A stretch of 64,000 nt of DNA from Clostridia bacterium. GTDB taxonomy: Bacteria > Bacillota > Clostridia > TANB77 > CAG-508. Position 1 is the first letter of the stretch. Each line of letters begins with the position of its first letter. Made by a program: the position numbers and the translations under genes. The notes under the pieces were generated by a model. The model made no database searches. It saw nothing but the letters and a program-made list of their open reading frames with translations, and was not told the origin of the DNA. This document shows positions 47,004 through 56,000 of this stretch, in pieces. The stretch covers positions 175,013 to 239,012 of the forward strand of contig JAFWYK010000007.1 in assembly GCA_017517685.1 (NCBI GenBank), read 5' to 3'.

Positions 47004-47408
47004 ATGGCAAAAGCTAGTAGCGTTAAAAAAACAGGTGGTATCAGAAGAAGAGAAAGAAAAAATATAGATAAAGGTTCAGCTCATATTCATTCTAGTTTTA
47101 ACAATACAATAGTTTCTATCACAGATACTCAAGGTAATGTTATTTCTTGGGCAAGTGCTGGAGAATTAGGATTTAAAGGTTCTAGAAAAAGCACACCATT
47201 CGCAGCTGGGCAAGCAGCAGAAACTGCAGCTAAAGCAGCTATGGAACATGGATTAAAAACTGTTGATGTATATGTTAAAGGACCAGGTGCTGGTCGTGAA
47301 GCTGCAATCAGATCATTACAAACAGCAGGATTGGATATAACAATGATTAAAGATGTTACTCCAATACCTCACAATGGTTGTAGACCACCAAAAAGAAGAA
47401 GAGTATAA
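47004..47408 (+). CDS. rpsK: Ribosomal protein S11
   Basis: 134 residues. [20 protein letters not shown] and [18 protein letters not shown] end. Platform protein of the 30S. AGGAGG site. Confidence 0.97.
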   Translation: MAKASSVKKTGGIRRRERKNIDKGSAHIHSSFNNTIVSITDTQGNVISWASAGELGFKGSRKSTPFAAGQAAETAAKAAMEHGLKTVDVYVKGPGAGREAAIRSLQTAGLDITMIKDVTPIPHNGCRPPKRRRV

Positions 47409-47463
47409 TTTTAAGAGTTTATTGAAATAAAAGAAATTTTTAGAAAGAGGTGTATTTAATAAC

Positions 47464-48090
47464 ATGGCAAGATATAAAGACGAACAATGTCGTATATGCC
47501 GTAGAGAAGGACAAAAATTGTTCTTAAAAGGTGCTAGATGTTATTCTGACAAATGTAGCGTAACAAGAAGAAACTACGCTCCAGGACAACACGGACAAAA
47601 AAGAACAAAATTATCTGAATACGGTACTCAATTAAGAGAAAAACAAAAAACAAGATCATTCTACGGTGTAGGTGAAAAACAATTTAGAAAATATTTCGAA
47701 ATGGCTTCTAATAAAAAAGGAATCACAGGTACAAACCTTTTACAAATATTAGAAAGCAGATTAGATAATGTTGTATATAGATTAGGTTTAGGTGTTTCTA
47801 GACCACAAGCTAGACAAATCGTAACACACGGAAATATCGAAGTAAACGGAGTTAAAACAGACGTAGCTTCATATTTAGTTAAACCAGGTGATGTTATCGC
47901 TGTTAGAGAAAACAGAAGAGATAACAGCATCATTAAAGCTAACTTAGAAGCAGGAGCTGCTAGACCAGTTCCAGAATGGTTAGAATTAGATAGTAAAAAC
48001 TTAAGCGCAAAAGTTCTTAGAGTTGTAACTAGAGAAGAAATTGATCTTCCAGTTGAAGAACACATGATCGTTGAGTTCTATTCTAAATAA
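47464..48090 (+). CDS. rpsD: Ribosomal protein S4
   Basis: 208 residues. N-terminal zinc form with CRICRREG and CYSDKC, S4 RNA-binding domain with [13 protein letters not shown] and [10 protein letters not shown]. 30S assembly initiator. Here it sits inside the alpha operon as in E. coli and Clostridia, not alone as in Bacillus. GAGGTG site. Confidence 0.97.
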   Translation: MARYKDEQCRICRREGQKLFLKGARCYSDKCSVTRRNYAPGQHGQKRTKLSEYGTQLREKQKTRSFYGVGEKQFRKYFEMASNKKGITGTNLLQILESRLDNVVYRLGLGVSRPQARQIVTHGNIEVNGVKTDVASYLVKPGDVIAVRENRRDNSIIKANLEAGAARPVPEWLELDSKNLSAKVLRVVTREEIDLPVEEHMIVEFYSK

Positions 48091-48142
48091 TAGATTAAAT
48101 ACTTAGGATACGTACGTAAGAGATATATTAAATTTTTTATTA

Positions 48143-48158
48143 AGGTTTTACGAAACCT
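48143..48158 (+). other. Hairpin before rpoA
   Basis: AGGTTT-TACG-AAACCT, 6-bp perfect stem with a TACG loop, ending 3 bases before the AGGAGG site of rpoA. Confidence 0.6.
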
Positions 48159-48172
48159 ATTAGGAGGTAAGA

Positions 48173-49120
48173 ATGATTGAATTTGAAAAACCAAACATCG
48201 AATGTATAGAGACAGACGATAAGAGGAATTATGCAAAATTCATATGTGAACCATTAGAGCGTGGATATGGAATGACAATAGGAAACTCTTTAAGAAGAAT
48301 ACTATTATCATCATTACCAGGAGCTGCTATAACAAGTGTTAAAATAAACGGCGTAGTACATGAATTTTCTACAATACCAGGTGTTGTGGAAGATGTTCCT
48401 GAGTTAATTGTTAACTTAAAAAACGTAAGACTTAAAGTTTTTGATAACGATGAAAAAATTATAAGAATAGATTTCAAAGGTGCTGGAGAAATTACAGCTG
48501 CTGATATCACAACAGATGGAACAGTAGAAGTATTAAACCCAGAACTACATATCGCAACAACTTCAGCAAATGCAGATCTACACATTGAAATGACAGTAAA
48601 CAGAGGTAGAGGATACAATGTTGCTGAGAAAAACAAAAAAGAAAATAGCCCAATCGATGTATTACCAATCGACTCTATATTTACTCCAGTTAAAAAAGTA
48701 AACTATACAGTTGAAAATACTAGAGTTGGACAAATGGTAGATTATGATAAATTAACAATTGAAGTTTGGACTGATGGTAGTTTAAAACCATTTGAAGCTT
48801 TAAGTTTAGCTGCAAAAGTTATGACAGGTCATTTAGAATTATTTATTGACTTATCAGAAACAGCTAAAAATACTCAAGTTATGGTTGAAAAAGAAGAATC
48901 TAAGAAAGAGAAAGTTTTAGAAATGCCAATCGAGGAATTAGAACTTTCTGTAAGATCTTACAACTGTTTAAAAAGAGCTGGTATTGCTACAGTTGAAGAT
49001 TTAGCAAATAAATCACAAGAAGATATGATGAAAGTTAGAAACTTAGGTAAAAAATCATTAGACGAAGTTACTAATAAATTAATTGCCTTAGGATTAAACT
49101 TTACATCTGAAGAAGAATAA
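48173..49120 (+). CDS. rpoA: RNA polymerase alpha subunit
   Basis: 315 residues. N-terminal dimerisation domain with [20 protein letters not shown] and [20 protein letters not shown]-terminal domain with helix-hairpin-helix [20 protein letters not shown] and [12 protein letters not shown] that binds UP elements. AGGAGG site. Confidence 0.98.
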   Translation: MIEFEKPNIECIETDDKRNYAKFICEPLERGYGMTIGNSLRRILLSSLPGAAITSVKINGVVHEFSTIPGVVEDVPELIVNLKNVRLKVFDNDEKIIRIDFKGAGEITAADITTDGTVEVLNPELHIATTSANADLHIEMTVNRGRGYNVAEKNKKENSPIDVLPIDSIFTPVKKVNYTVENTRVGQMVDYDKLTIEVWTDGSLKPFEALSLAAKVMTGHLELFIDLSETAKNTQVMVEKEESKKEKVLEMPIEELELSVRSYNCLKRAGIATVEDLANKSQEDMMKVRNLGKKSLDEVTNKLIALGLNFTSEEE

Positions 49121-49144
49121 TTATTAAGAAAGGTGGAAAGCAAA

Positions 49145-49654
49145 GTGGCAGGAACAAGAAAACTTGGAAAACCAACTGATCAAAGATTAGCAATGTTAAA
49201 ATGTCAAACTACTGATGTAATTTTAAACGGAAAAATAGTTACAACAGAAGCAAGAGCTAAAGAAGTTAAAGCTTTAGTTGATAGCGTTATAGCATTAGCT
49301 GTTAAAGAACATAAAAACTTTGAAGAAGTAGAAGTTAAAGTTGTAAAAGCAAAATTAGATAGCAACGGTAAAAAAGTTACTGAAAAAGCAACAAGCAAAA
49401 ACGGTAAAGAATATTTAAGAGTTGTTAAAGAAGAAAAGATGGAAAAAAGACAAAAAGATATGCCATCTAGATTAAATGCAAGAAGAAAAATAATGACAAA
49501 AGTTAACAAAGTTGAAGGTGTTGACTTAGTTGATAAATTATTTAACGAAATCGCTCCAAAATACGAAGGTAGAGTTGGAGGATACACAAGAATATTAAAA
49601 ATGGAACCTAGAAAAGGTGACAATGCTGAAGCAGCAATTTTAATGTTAGTGTAG
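49145..49654 (+). CDS. rplQ: Ribosomal protein L17 with a large internal insertion
   Basis: 169 residues. The L17 halves are clear: [20 protein letters not shown] ... [15 protein letters not shown] at the start and [20 protein letters not shown] ... at the end. Between them lies a Lys-rich insertion of roughly 50 residues (about 60-115) that typical L17 (about 115-120 aa) lacks. GTG 49145 is used: AAGGTGG is 8 bases upstream, while the GTG at 49133 is part of that site. Last gene of the alpha operon. Confidence 0.93.
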   Translation: MAGTRKLGKPTDQRLAMLKCQTTDVILNGKIVTTEARAKEVKALVDSVIALAVKEHKNFEEVEVKVVKAKLDSNGKKVTEKATSKNGKEYLRVVKEEKMEKRQKDMPSRLNARRKIMTKVNKVEGVDLVDKLFNEIAPKYEGRVGGYTRILKMEPRKGDNAEAAILMLV

Positions 49655-49691
49655 TTTGAAATAAGTGCTTTTTAAAAGCACATTCAAAAAT

Positions 49692-49732
49692 GCATAGAAA
49701 AAAAGAAAGCCGAAAGGCTTCTTTTTTTATGC
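49692..49732 (+). terminator. Terminator of the ribosomal supercluster
   Basis: Long hairpin: GCAT/ATGC ends, A-rich/T-rich arms and a GAA(A)GCC/GGCTTC core with GAAA loop; the seven T are inside the 3' arm. A preceding weak hairpin GTGCTTTT/AAAAGCAC lies near 49665-49682. Confidence 0.85.
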
Positions 49733-49842
49733 CTAAAAGCATGAGAATCGATTTTAAACGATTTTTATAATTCTTTAACATAATTTGTTATATGAACATA
49801 AAATATAATATATCTTTAAAATAAGAGAAAAGGAGATGTTTT

Positions 49843-50187
49843 ATGTTAGAAATGCTAATTTATGCACTTCTTTGGTGCTTTGCAATTTATGGAATGCTTG
49901 TTATGATTCAAGAAATATTAAAAGTAACATCATATGATGAGATTAAAGAAAATGTAAAATTAATTATGCTTGTTAAAAATGCAGAAGATGGAATTGAAAA
50001 TTACATAAGAGAAATTTCGCTTGGTAAAAATTTTTATAATAATTTAGTTGTTATTGATTTAGAATCTGAAGATGATACGGTTAAAATTTTAGAAGAATTA
50101 GAAAATGAAAATATGAATATAAAAGTTCTAAATAAAAAAGAAGGGGAAGAATATCTTTTAGAACAAACAAAAAAAGCTTCAATTTAA
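49843..50187 (+). CDS. Small membrane-anchored protein, glycosyltransferase-fragment-like
   Basis: 114 residues. N-terminal membrane segment (about 4-26), then about 85 cytoplasmic residues, VKLIMLVKNAEDGIENYIRE ... VVIDLESEDDTVKILEELE, which resembles the first beta-alpha-beta units of a GT2 glycosyltransferase (nucleotide-sugar Asp in DLESEDDT) but stops far too early to be an active enzyme. A stand-alone small protein of unknown function. AAAGGAG site. Its stop codon is the loop of the terminator hairpin. Confidence 0.75.
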   Translation: MLEMLIYALLWCFAIYGMLVMIQEILKVTSYDEIKENVKLIMLVKNAEDGIENYIREISLGKNFYNNLVVIDLESEDDTVKILEELENENMNIKVLNKKEGEEYLLEQTKKASI

Positions 50188-50200
50188 AATTGAAGCTTTT
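50172..50200. terminator. Bidirectional terminator overlapping the end of the 49843 gene
   Basis: 13-bp perfect stem AAAAGCTTCAATT/AATTGAAGCTTTT; the 3-nt loop is the TAA stop codon of the upstream gene. Serves convergent genes. Confidence 0.82.
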
Positions 50201-50206
50201 AATATT

Positions 50207-51868
50207 TTAGTGTCCATCATGTGTTGCATCATCTGGATTAGATGGTCTTGCTGTTTTCTTTAAAACAGGACCAGATTCTTGATCTTTTTGCTTATCTTGA
50301 ACTTTATCTCTATCTTGAGGATCAGAGACAACTCCATATAATTTAACTCCATTTGGTAATTTATATACACCCTCAGCGTATGCTCTTGGATCAACTTCTG
50401 TTTGAGCAGCTTCTGGAGCTTCGTGTTCAGAATCCCCTGGAAGTGGTAATCTCATACCATCAGTTAAACCAGTTTCATCAAATAGTTCAATAACTTTTTG
50501 TGGATCTTTAATACCAGTAATTCCTTGGAATTTACTTCTATCTTCAGCACTAACGAATACGATAGGAGTGACATCTTCTAAGTAATACCAATCTCTTTCT
50601 TCGTTATAAAGAACTCTTTTCTTACCAGCAAGAACTGCATCTCTATCTTGGTAACCAAATCTATCTCTAAACTCTTTAAATCCAATATTAAATCTATCTT
50701 TGAAACTATGTCCATAGAATTTTTTATAAGATTCACCGAAGTTTCTTACTCTGATTTTGTTTTTTCTAGGACCATTCATACGTTTAAATATATTTTTTGA
50801 TGCGTATAAGTCTTCTGTTAAAACTTCTGGATCATCAAAAGATATAAATGTTGGTACTGTTAATCTATGATAAATTGTTTCTGTTGGTTTATAAGCAAAT
50901 TTATGTGATGCTGTACCATGTTCTGCAAAATCATCTTGACGTTTTGTTCTAAATTGATATTCAATAGTATAGTCATGTGATAGAGAAGGGATTATATAAT
51001 GTGGTGGTTCTAATGTTTCAATGTAGTCTGAATAATCAGGAACTATACATGTGTGTAAACTTTGGTAACCACTAAATTTTGGCCATTTAACATAATCCTT
51101 TGTTACAGAATCCACATGAGGTTGTTCAACTGTTTGTGGTCTTGATTTTGGAATATGAATATGTGTAACACCAGTTGATATATTATCAGAGAAACCAGAT
51201 TTTGTTGGTCTTTCTTTCATTTTTTCAAGTTTTGTTTTTGAATATCTTGTATTAACAGGTACAAATTTAAATTTACCTGGTTCTATAGGTTGATCATCAG
51301 TTCTTTGATCATCAATTCCGTGATGTTGCATTAAATCATAATATACTTGATATAAGTAATTACATTCAGCTTCTTCACCAAGATCTTTAATATATTGAGG
51401 TGGATCTACAATAATTCTAAATCCAATTAAATCTCTTAAACTTTCATTAAAGTAACGTAAGTCACGACCTTCATCTAAATATTCTGTGATTTTTTCTTTG
51501 ATTTTTTCAACAACACCAATAGAAGATTTTATTCTTCCGTTAACATTAATAACTGGTGGTTGATTTGGCATATTATATTTTCCTGCTAAGTAAGTATAAT
51601 CATCATTAAATGTAGTAACTGCAGAAGACAAAAATGTTTCATCAGTTGAAAATTCAGGTGATGGTATATATGAAATGTTTTTATAATAAGTCAAGGCATT
51701 ATATATTGCAGAATATATTTGTCTTGTTTTATCATCAACATCTGGGTTAACTAAAAACTTTTCAATGTCATATTTAATTTGTTTTATAGTATCAGATGGA
51801 CCGCCAGAGTAGTGTCTAAGATTTAAATCTACTTCAGGAACTTCCCACCAAGCTTTTGTATTTTGCAT
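50207..51868 (-). CDS. Divergent RelA/SpoT-type (p)ppGpp synthetase-domain protein
   Basis: 553 residues. A central RelA/SpoT synthetase-like domain has a GRIKSS-type basic motif followed by DLIGFRIIVD (about 143), KFSGYQSLHT (about 265) and EYQFRTKRQDDFAEHGTASH (about 302), matching the conserved RxKS, D-x-x-G-x-R, NGYxSLHT and ExQ[IV]RT ... AEHG motifs. No HD hydrolase motif, TGS or ACT domain is seen. The N-terminal 110 and C-terminal about 190 residues are unlike known alarmone synthetases; the C-terminal tail is acidic and Pro/Asp/Lys rich. Probably makes (p)ppGpp or a related alarmone; activity is inferred. AGAGGT site before the ATG. Confidence 0.8.
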   Translation of the reverse strand: MQNTKAWWEVPEVDLNLRHYSGGPSDTIKQIKYDIEKFLVNPDVDDKTRQIYSAIYNALTYYKNISYIPSPEFSTDETFLSSAVTTFNDDYTYLAGKYNMPNQPPVINVNGRIKSSIGVVEKIKEKITEYLDEGRDLRYFNESLRDLIGFRIIVDPPQYIKDLGEEAECNYLYQVYYDLMQHHGIDDQRTDDQPIEPGKFKFVPVNTRYSKTKLEKMKERPTKSGFSDNISTGVTHIHIPKSRPQTVEQPHVDSVTKDYVKWPKFSGYQSLHTCIVPDYSDYIETLEPPHYIIPSLSHDYTIEYQFRTKRQDDFAEHGTASHKFAYKPTETIYHRLTVPTFISFDDPEVLTEDLYASKNIFKRMNGPRKNKIRVRNFGESYKKFYGHSFKDRFNIGFKEFRDRFGYQDRDAVLAGKKRVLYNEERDWYYLEDVTPIVFVSAEDRSKFQGITGIKDPQKVIELFDETGLTDGMRLPLPGDSEHEAPEAAQTEVDPRAYAEGVYKLPNGVKLYGVVSDPQDRDKVQDKQKDQESGPVLKKTARPSNPDDATHDGH

Positions 51869-51948
51869 ATAATGACCTCTTTCTTTTAAATTTATTATTG
51901 ATAATTACAAAATATACATTAAGTTTTTTGCTCAAAATCAATCACTTT

Positions 51949-51977
51949 ATTATACCATATTTTGAGAGAAAAATCAA
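51949..51977 (-). promoter_or_regulatory. Promoter of the RelA/SpoT-like gene
   Basis: On the minus strand TTGATT (51977-51972), 17-nt spacer, TATAAT (51954-51949) with extended TGG. The leader is about 75 bases. Confidence 0.85.
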
Positions 51978-52156
51978 GTGTTTCAAAGGCCTCAACGTTT
52001 TTATGATATTATTTTTAAAGTATAATATAATAAATTTAAAAATGTATTTAAAAATTATTTTCGCAATAATTCAAATTTAATATATAAGTTTAATGTGAAG
52101 AGAATATGAAAGTAATATGAATATTATTATATATGCTTAAATCTACATAATATGTC

Positions 52157-52185
52157 TTGAAGAATATACTAAAAAATGATATAAT
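52157..52185 (+). promoter_or_regulatory. Promoter of the U32 peptidase-family gene
   Basis: TTGAAG (52157-52162), 17-nt spacer, TATAAT (52180-52185) with extended TGA. Confidence 0.85.
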
Positions 52186-52233
52186 ACTACAGTAAATTTA
52201 AGAAAAATAAAAACTCTAGAAAGGTATTAAAAT

Positions 52234-53466
52234 ATGGGAAAAATAGAATTATTAGCACCAGCTGGATCATTTGAAAAAGCTAAAATAGCATTTATGTACG
52301 GAGCGGATGCAATTTATTGTGGTACACCAAAATTATCATTAAGATCAAGATCAGAACTTAAAGATGATGATTTAGAAAAGACAATAAAATATGCTCATAG
52401 TTTAGGTAAAAGAGTACATGTAGCTATTAATATTTTTGCATGGGATGAAACTTATGAGGAAATTAAAGCTCAAGCAGCTGAACTTGATAGATTAGGTGTT
52501 GATGCAATTATAGTTGCTGATGGTGGTGTTGTAGATATAGTAAGAGAATATGCACCAAATACTGAAATTCATATTAGTACTCAAGCAAATACAGTAAGTT
52601 ATCATACATGTAATTTCTGGGCAAGAAATGGTGCAAGTAGAATAATACTTGGTAGAGAATTAAATAAAGAACAAATTAAAGATATAATTAAGAATAAACA
52701 AGAAGGATTAGATATCGAAATTTTTGCTCATGGAGCACTTTGTTTTGGATATTCAGGAAGATGTTTCTTAAGCGAATTTTTATCAGGTAGAAGTGGAAAT
52801 TTAGGTGATTGTGCACAAACTTGTAGATGGGCATTTAATGTATATGTTGAAGAAACAAATAATCCTGGAAATCTTATGCCAGTTGAGACAGATGAAAAAG
52901 GAACATATATATTCTCATCAAAAGATTTATGTTTAATTAAAGAAATTCCAGAAATTATTGATATGGGTGTAAATAGTATTAAAATAGAAGGAAGATTAAA
53001 AACAGAATACTATGTTGCTACTGTAATTAATGCATATAGAAATGCAATTGATGATTACATGAAAGATCCTGAAAACTTTAATCCTGAAAAATACATGAAA
53101 GAATTAGAAAAAACAAAAACAAGAGGATTAACAACTTTCTATTTTAATGATAGAGCAAATAAAGATTTCCAAGATTATTCAGGAAGACAATATAATAGTG
53201 ATTATGAATTCGGTGGTAAAGTAATTAATGAACTTGGAGATGGAAGAACATTAATTGAAATTAGAAATAAATTATCAGTTGGTGATACATTAGAATTAAT
53301 TATTCCAGGAAAAATCGAACCATTAGAATTTACTATTAATAAATTATGGAATGATGAAACAGGGGAAGAGATTCCTACTGTTAATCCAGGTAAATCTGAG
53401 CAAAAAGTTATATTAGAAATTCCTACAAAAGTTGAAGAGGGATGGATTATTAGAAGAAAAAAATAA
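52234..53466 (+). CDS. U32 peptidase-family protein (TrhP/YegQ-like)
   Basis: 410 residues. N-terminal TIM-barrel-like part LLAPAGSFEKAKIAFMYGAD, the U32 signature region EIFAHGALCFGYSGRCFLSE ... GDCAQTCRW with several Cys that in this family probably hold an iron-sulfur cluster, and a C-terminal beta domain. The TrhP/YegQ branch takes part in prephenate-dependent hydroxylation of tRNA uridine 34; other U32 members are collagenases. The TrhP assignment is likely by similarity but not proven. Monocistronic. Confidence 0.88.
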   Translation: MGKIELLAPAGSFEKAKIAFMYGADAIYCGTPKLSLRSRSELKDDDLEKTIKYAHSLGKRVHVAINIFAWDETYEEIKAQAAELDRLGVDAIIVADGGVVDIVREYAPNTEIHISTQANTVSYHTCNFWARNGASRIILGRELNKEQIKDIIKNKQEGLDIEIFAHGALCFGYSGRCFLSEFLSGRSGNLGDCAQTCRWAFNVYVEETNNPGNLMPVETDEKGTYIFSSKDLCLIKEIPEIIDMGVNSIKIEGRLKTEYYVATVINAYRNAIDDYMKDPENFNPEKYMKELEKTKTRGLTTFYFNDRANKDFQDYSGRQYNSDYEFGGKVINELGDGRTLIEIRNKLSVGDTLELIIPGKIEPLEFTINKLWNDETGEEIPTVNPGKSEQKVILEIPTKVEEGWIIRRKK

Positions 53467-53482
53467 TTAATAAATAAAAAAC

Positions 53483-53511
53483 AAAACGCACATCATTTTG
53501 ATGTGCGTTTT
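53483..53511. terminator. Bidirectional terminator between U32 gene and dapB
   Basis: 13-bp perfect stem AAAACGCACATCA/TGATGTGCGTTTT with a TTT loop. Both genes run into it. Confidence 0.85.
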
Positions 53512-53515
53512 AACT

Positions 53516-54264
53516 TTATCTACATAAGTCATTCATGTCATATAATCCAGGTTCTTGATGGAATAAGAAGTTTGCAGCTTTAATTGCACCACTTGCAAAC
53601 ACAGCTCTTGAATTAACGTTGTGTGTTATTTCAAAACTTTCATTATTACTAAAGAAGATAACACTGTGTTTACCAACTTCATTACCACCACGAATTGAAT
53701 GAATACCAATTTCCTTTTTAGATCTTTTTTCTCTTTTTTCATGTCTTGCATATTCATAATTCATTTGGCCATCTAATGCATTGTTAATGCTATCAGCTAG
53801 AATTAATGCAGTACCACTTGGACTATCAATTTTTCTATTATGATGTGTTTCTACAATTTCAATATCTGAATCAGATAATTTTTTGGCTAAGTCTGCAACA
53901 AGTTTTGCCATAAGATTAATTTCATAAGACATATTTGATGATTTAAAAATAGGAAACTCATTTGAAAGTTCTTTAATTTTAAAATTTTCTTCATCAGAAA
54001 AACCAGTTGTTGCTATAACTGTTGGTATTTTATGTTTTTTGCGAATTCTAAAATTGTAAATGTAGCAACAGGGATAGAAAAGTCTATGATTACGTCTGGT
54101 ATAAGATTTATTTCATCAATATTTGTAAAGACAGGAAATGAATTATCTCCAGCATCAACTCTATCAAATCCACAAAGTGTTTCTACATCTTGTGTTTGTT
54201 TTATTTCTTCGGCCACAACTTGACCCATTTTTCCATTACAACCATTTATTAATATTTTAAGCAT
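53516..54264 (-). pseudogene. dapB: 4-hydroxy-tetrahydrodipicolinate reductase, split by a -1 frameshift
   Basis: The N-terminal half (54264 down to 54013) has the NAD(P)-binding NGCNGKMGQVV. The C-terminal half runs in another frame and contains the catalytic ETHHNRKIDSPSGTA and ends at 53516. Reading through with one extra A in the six-A run of the coding strand (plus-strand T's at 54035-54040) gives a continuous DapB of normal length (about 250 aa), with no other damage. So it is either a recent 1-base deletion, a homopolymer sequencing error, or a slippage-expressed gene. Catalyses the second step of the lysine/diaminopimelate branch; 16 bases downstream of dapA. Confidence 0.9.
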
Positions 54265-54280
54265 AATTTTTTATTCCTTT

Positions 54281-55171
54281 TTATTTAATTTCTAAACCAA
54301 ATTCTGCAAGTGCTTTTTTCATAGCTACTTTGCCGTTATCACTCATTTCGACAAGTGGAAGTCTAGGTGTTCCCATATTATATCCAAGCATGTTTAATGC
54401 AGCTTTTACAGGAATTGGATTTACTTCACAAAATAGTGAATTTACAAGTGGAACTGCATTAATTTGTGATGAGATTGCATCTTTTACATTTCCATTAAAA
54501 AAGTTTTCTACTATATCATGAGTATATTTTGGAGCAACATTTGATAAAACAGATATTACACCGATACCACCAACAGAAAGTACAGGAGTGATTTGATCAT
54601 CATTTCCTGAATAGATATTTAAATCGTCTTTGCAAAGGTTAGCGATTTCTGCTACTTGTGATAGATTACCACTAGCTTCTTTAATTGCTACGATATTTTC
54701 AATTTTAGATAGTTCTTTACATGTAGCAGGAAGAATATTAACACCTGTTCTTCCAGGTACTGAATAAAGTATAATAGGTAAAGTTGTTTCTTTTGCAATT
54801 GCTTGATAATGAGCTATTAATCCCGCTTGAGTTGTTTTGTTATAGTATGGAGTAACAATTAAAGCTCCATCAACACCTGCTGATTCTGCCCATTTGGTAA
54901 ATTCAATTACTTGAGATGTACAATTTCCACCTGTACCAGCAATAACTGGAACTCTGCCATTTACTTTTTTAATAGCATAAGTAATAGTTTCTTTTCTTTC
55001 TTCTAAAGTCATTGTAGAAGATTCACCAGTTGTACCACAAACGATAAGTGCATCAACATTTCCACTTATTTGATCCTCAATTAATCTTCCAAATTCTTCA
55101 AAATTAACACCATTTTCGTTAAAAGGTGTTACAATAGCTGTTCCACAGCCTTTAAAAATAATTTTTTTCAT
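54281..55171 (-). CDS. dapA: 4-hydroxy-tetrahydrodipicolinate synthase
   Basis: 296 residues, normal length. Class I aldolase fold: GTTGESSTMTLEER near the start, the active-site Tyr in VTPYYNKTTQ and Schiff-base Lys in VAIKEASGN. Condenses pyruvate with aspartate semialdehyde for lysine and diaminopimelate. First gene of a dapA-dapB minus-strand operon; dapF lies at the window end. GAAAGGA site. Confidence 0.97.
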   Translation of the reverse strand: MKKIIFKGCGTAIVTPFNENGVNFEEFGRLIEDQISGNVDALIVCGTTGESSTMTLEERKETITYAIKKVNGRVPVIAGTGGNCTSQVIEFTKWAESAGVDGALIVTPYYNKTTQAGLIAHYQAIAKETTLPIILYSVPGRTGVNILPATCKELSKIENIVAIKEASGNLSQVAEIANLCKDDLNIYSGNDDQITPVLSVGGIGVISVLSNVAPKYTHDIVENFFNGNVKDAISSQINAVPLVNSLFCEVNPIPVKAALNMLGYNMGTPRLPLVEMSDNGKVAMKKALAEFGLEIK

Positions 55172-55253
55172 AATGTATAATTCCTTTCACATAAGAATAT
55201 AATCTTAATATGAATGTCTTTGTAAATAATATAATTATATTTTTTACTTTTGT

Positions 55254-55282
55254 ATTATATTCTAAAAGTACTAAAAAATCAA
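55254..55282 (-). promoter_or_regulatory. Promoter of dapA-dapB
   Basis: Minus strand TTGATT (55282-55277), 17-nt spacer, TATAAT (55259-55254). Divergent to the ssrA promoter, whose -35 starts 20 bases away. Confidence 0.8.
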
Positions 55283-55301
55283 TGAAAATGAAATATATAA
55301 G

Positions 55302-55330
55302 TTGAAAATAAAAATAGTTTATTGTATAAT
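55302..55330 (+). promoter_or_regulatory. Promoter of ssrA
   Basis: TTGAAA (55302-55307), 17-nt spacer, TATAAT (55325-55330). Confidence 0.88.
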
Positions 55331-55353
55331 TATATATGCTAAGATAAATACAT

Positions 55354-55709
55354 GGGGGTGTATTTGGTTTCGACGGTATTCTAGAAGGATAAATAGCGAG
55401 TAGTGGAGATGCCTGGCCACTTTAAAAGGCATAAATTTAAATATAAACGCTGATAATAAAGAATTAGCATTCGCTGCCTAATTGCGGCGACGTCTTACTT
55501 TTGCAACCCACGGCTTAAGATAAGGCGACGACTAGTGGGAAACGAAGTTAATGGTTATTCTTTTACATTAATGGGATTTTTACAAAGAATACCTGATATA
55601 AATTTTGTTTGTTAAAGATATAGAGGGGAATTTTAATAACAAACTGCACTCGGAGAAGTTTATGTGGAAGGGATGCTGGACGTGAGTTCAACTCTCACCA
55701 CCTCCACCA
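55354..55709 (+). ncRNA. ssrA: Transfer-messenger RNA (tmRNA)
   Basis: About 356 nt. The 5' end GGGGGTG pairs with 3' CACCTCC, followed by encoded A-CCA (55706-55709). The TTTCGACGG region, T-arm GTGAG/CTCAC and tRNA-like ends are all present. The tag reading frame at 55449-55481 encodes ADNKELAFAA then TAA, assuming the resume codon is the GCT at 55449. Rescues stalled ribosomes and tags the products for degradation together with SmpB. One-piece form, with its own promoter and terminator. Confidence 0.95.
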
Positions 55710-55713
55710 CGCG

Positions 55714-55748
55714 GTAGCTAAAAACATTGATTTTTAGCTACTTTTTTT
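55714..55748 (+). terminator. Terminator of ssrA
   Basis: 11-bp perfect stem GTAGCTAAAAA/TTTTTAGCTAC followed by seven T. Confidence 0.93.
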
Positions 55749-55861
55749 ATTTTCAAATAATTCTGTGTATATTTTGAATAGCACTTGTATCAAGCGTTTT
55801 ACAGCATTTTTACTTAAAATAATCTTAAATAATCTTACAAAATCTCTACTAGTACAAAAAT

Positions 55862-55936
55862 ATATGATATAATCTAATCGATAAATAGTAATTTGTTAAA
55901 GAGTTTTGTGTATGAAAAATAATAGCTATGATTTTT
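55862..55936 (+). repeat. Repeated promoter/leader element, copy 1
   Basis: The 27 bases at 55862-55888 match 62040-62066 with one mismatch. They contain an extended -10 (TGA-TATAAT at 55865-55873) and TAATCGATAAATAG. A second conserved piece, GTTAAAGAGTTTT (55895-55907), and an AT-rich hairpin (AAAAAT/ATTTTT, 55915-55936) follow. It lies between the ssrA terminator and the SDR gene; it probably drives that gene or a short leader RNA. Confidence 0.65.
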
Positions 55937-56000
55937 TTTATTAATTTTATGTAATTTTTCAAAATAAACTAAACAAATTTTATAAAATGAAGGAGTAAAA

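Larger units (their letters stand above)
51869..52233. other. 365-nt divergent intergenic region
   Basis: Holds the leader and promoter of the minus-strand RelA/SpoT-like gene (51949-51977) and the promoter (52157-52185) of the plus-strand U32 gene. Between them about 180 bases of very AT-rich sequence without a recognisable gene or structure. Confidence 0.7.
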
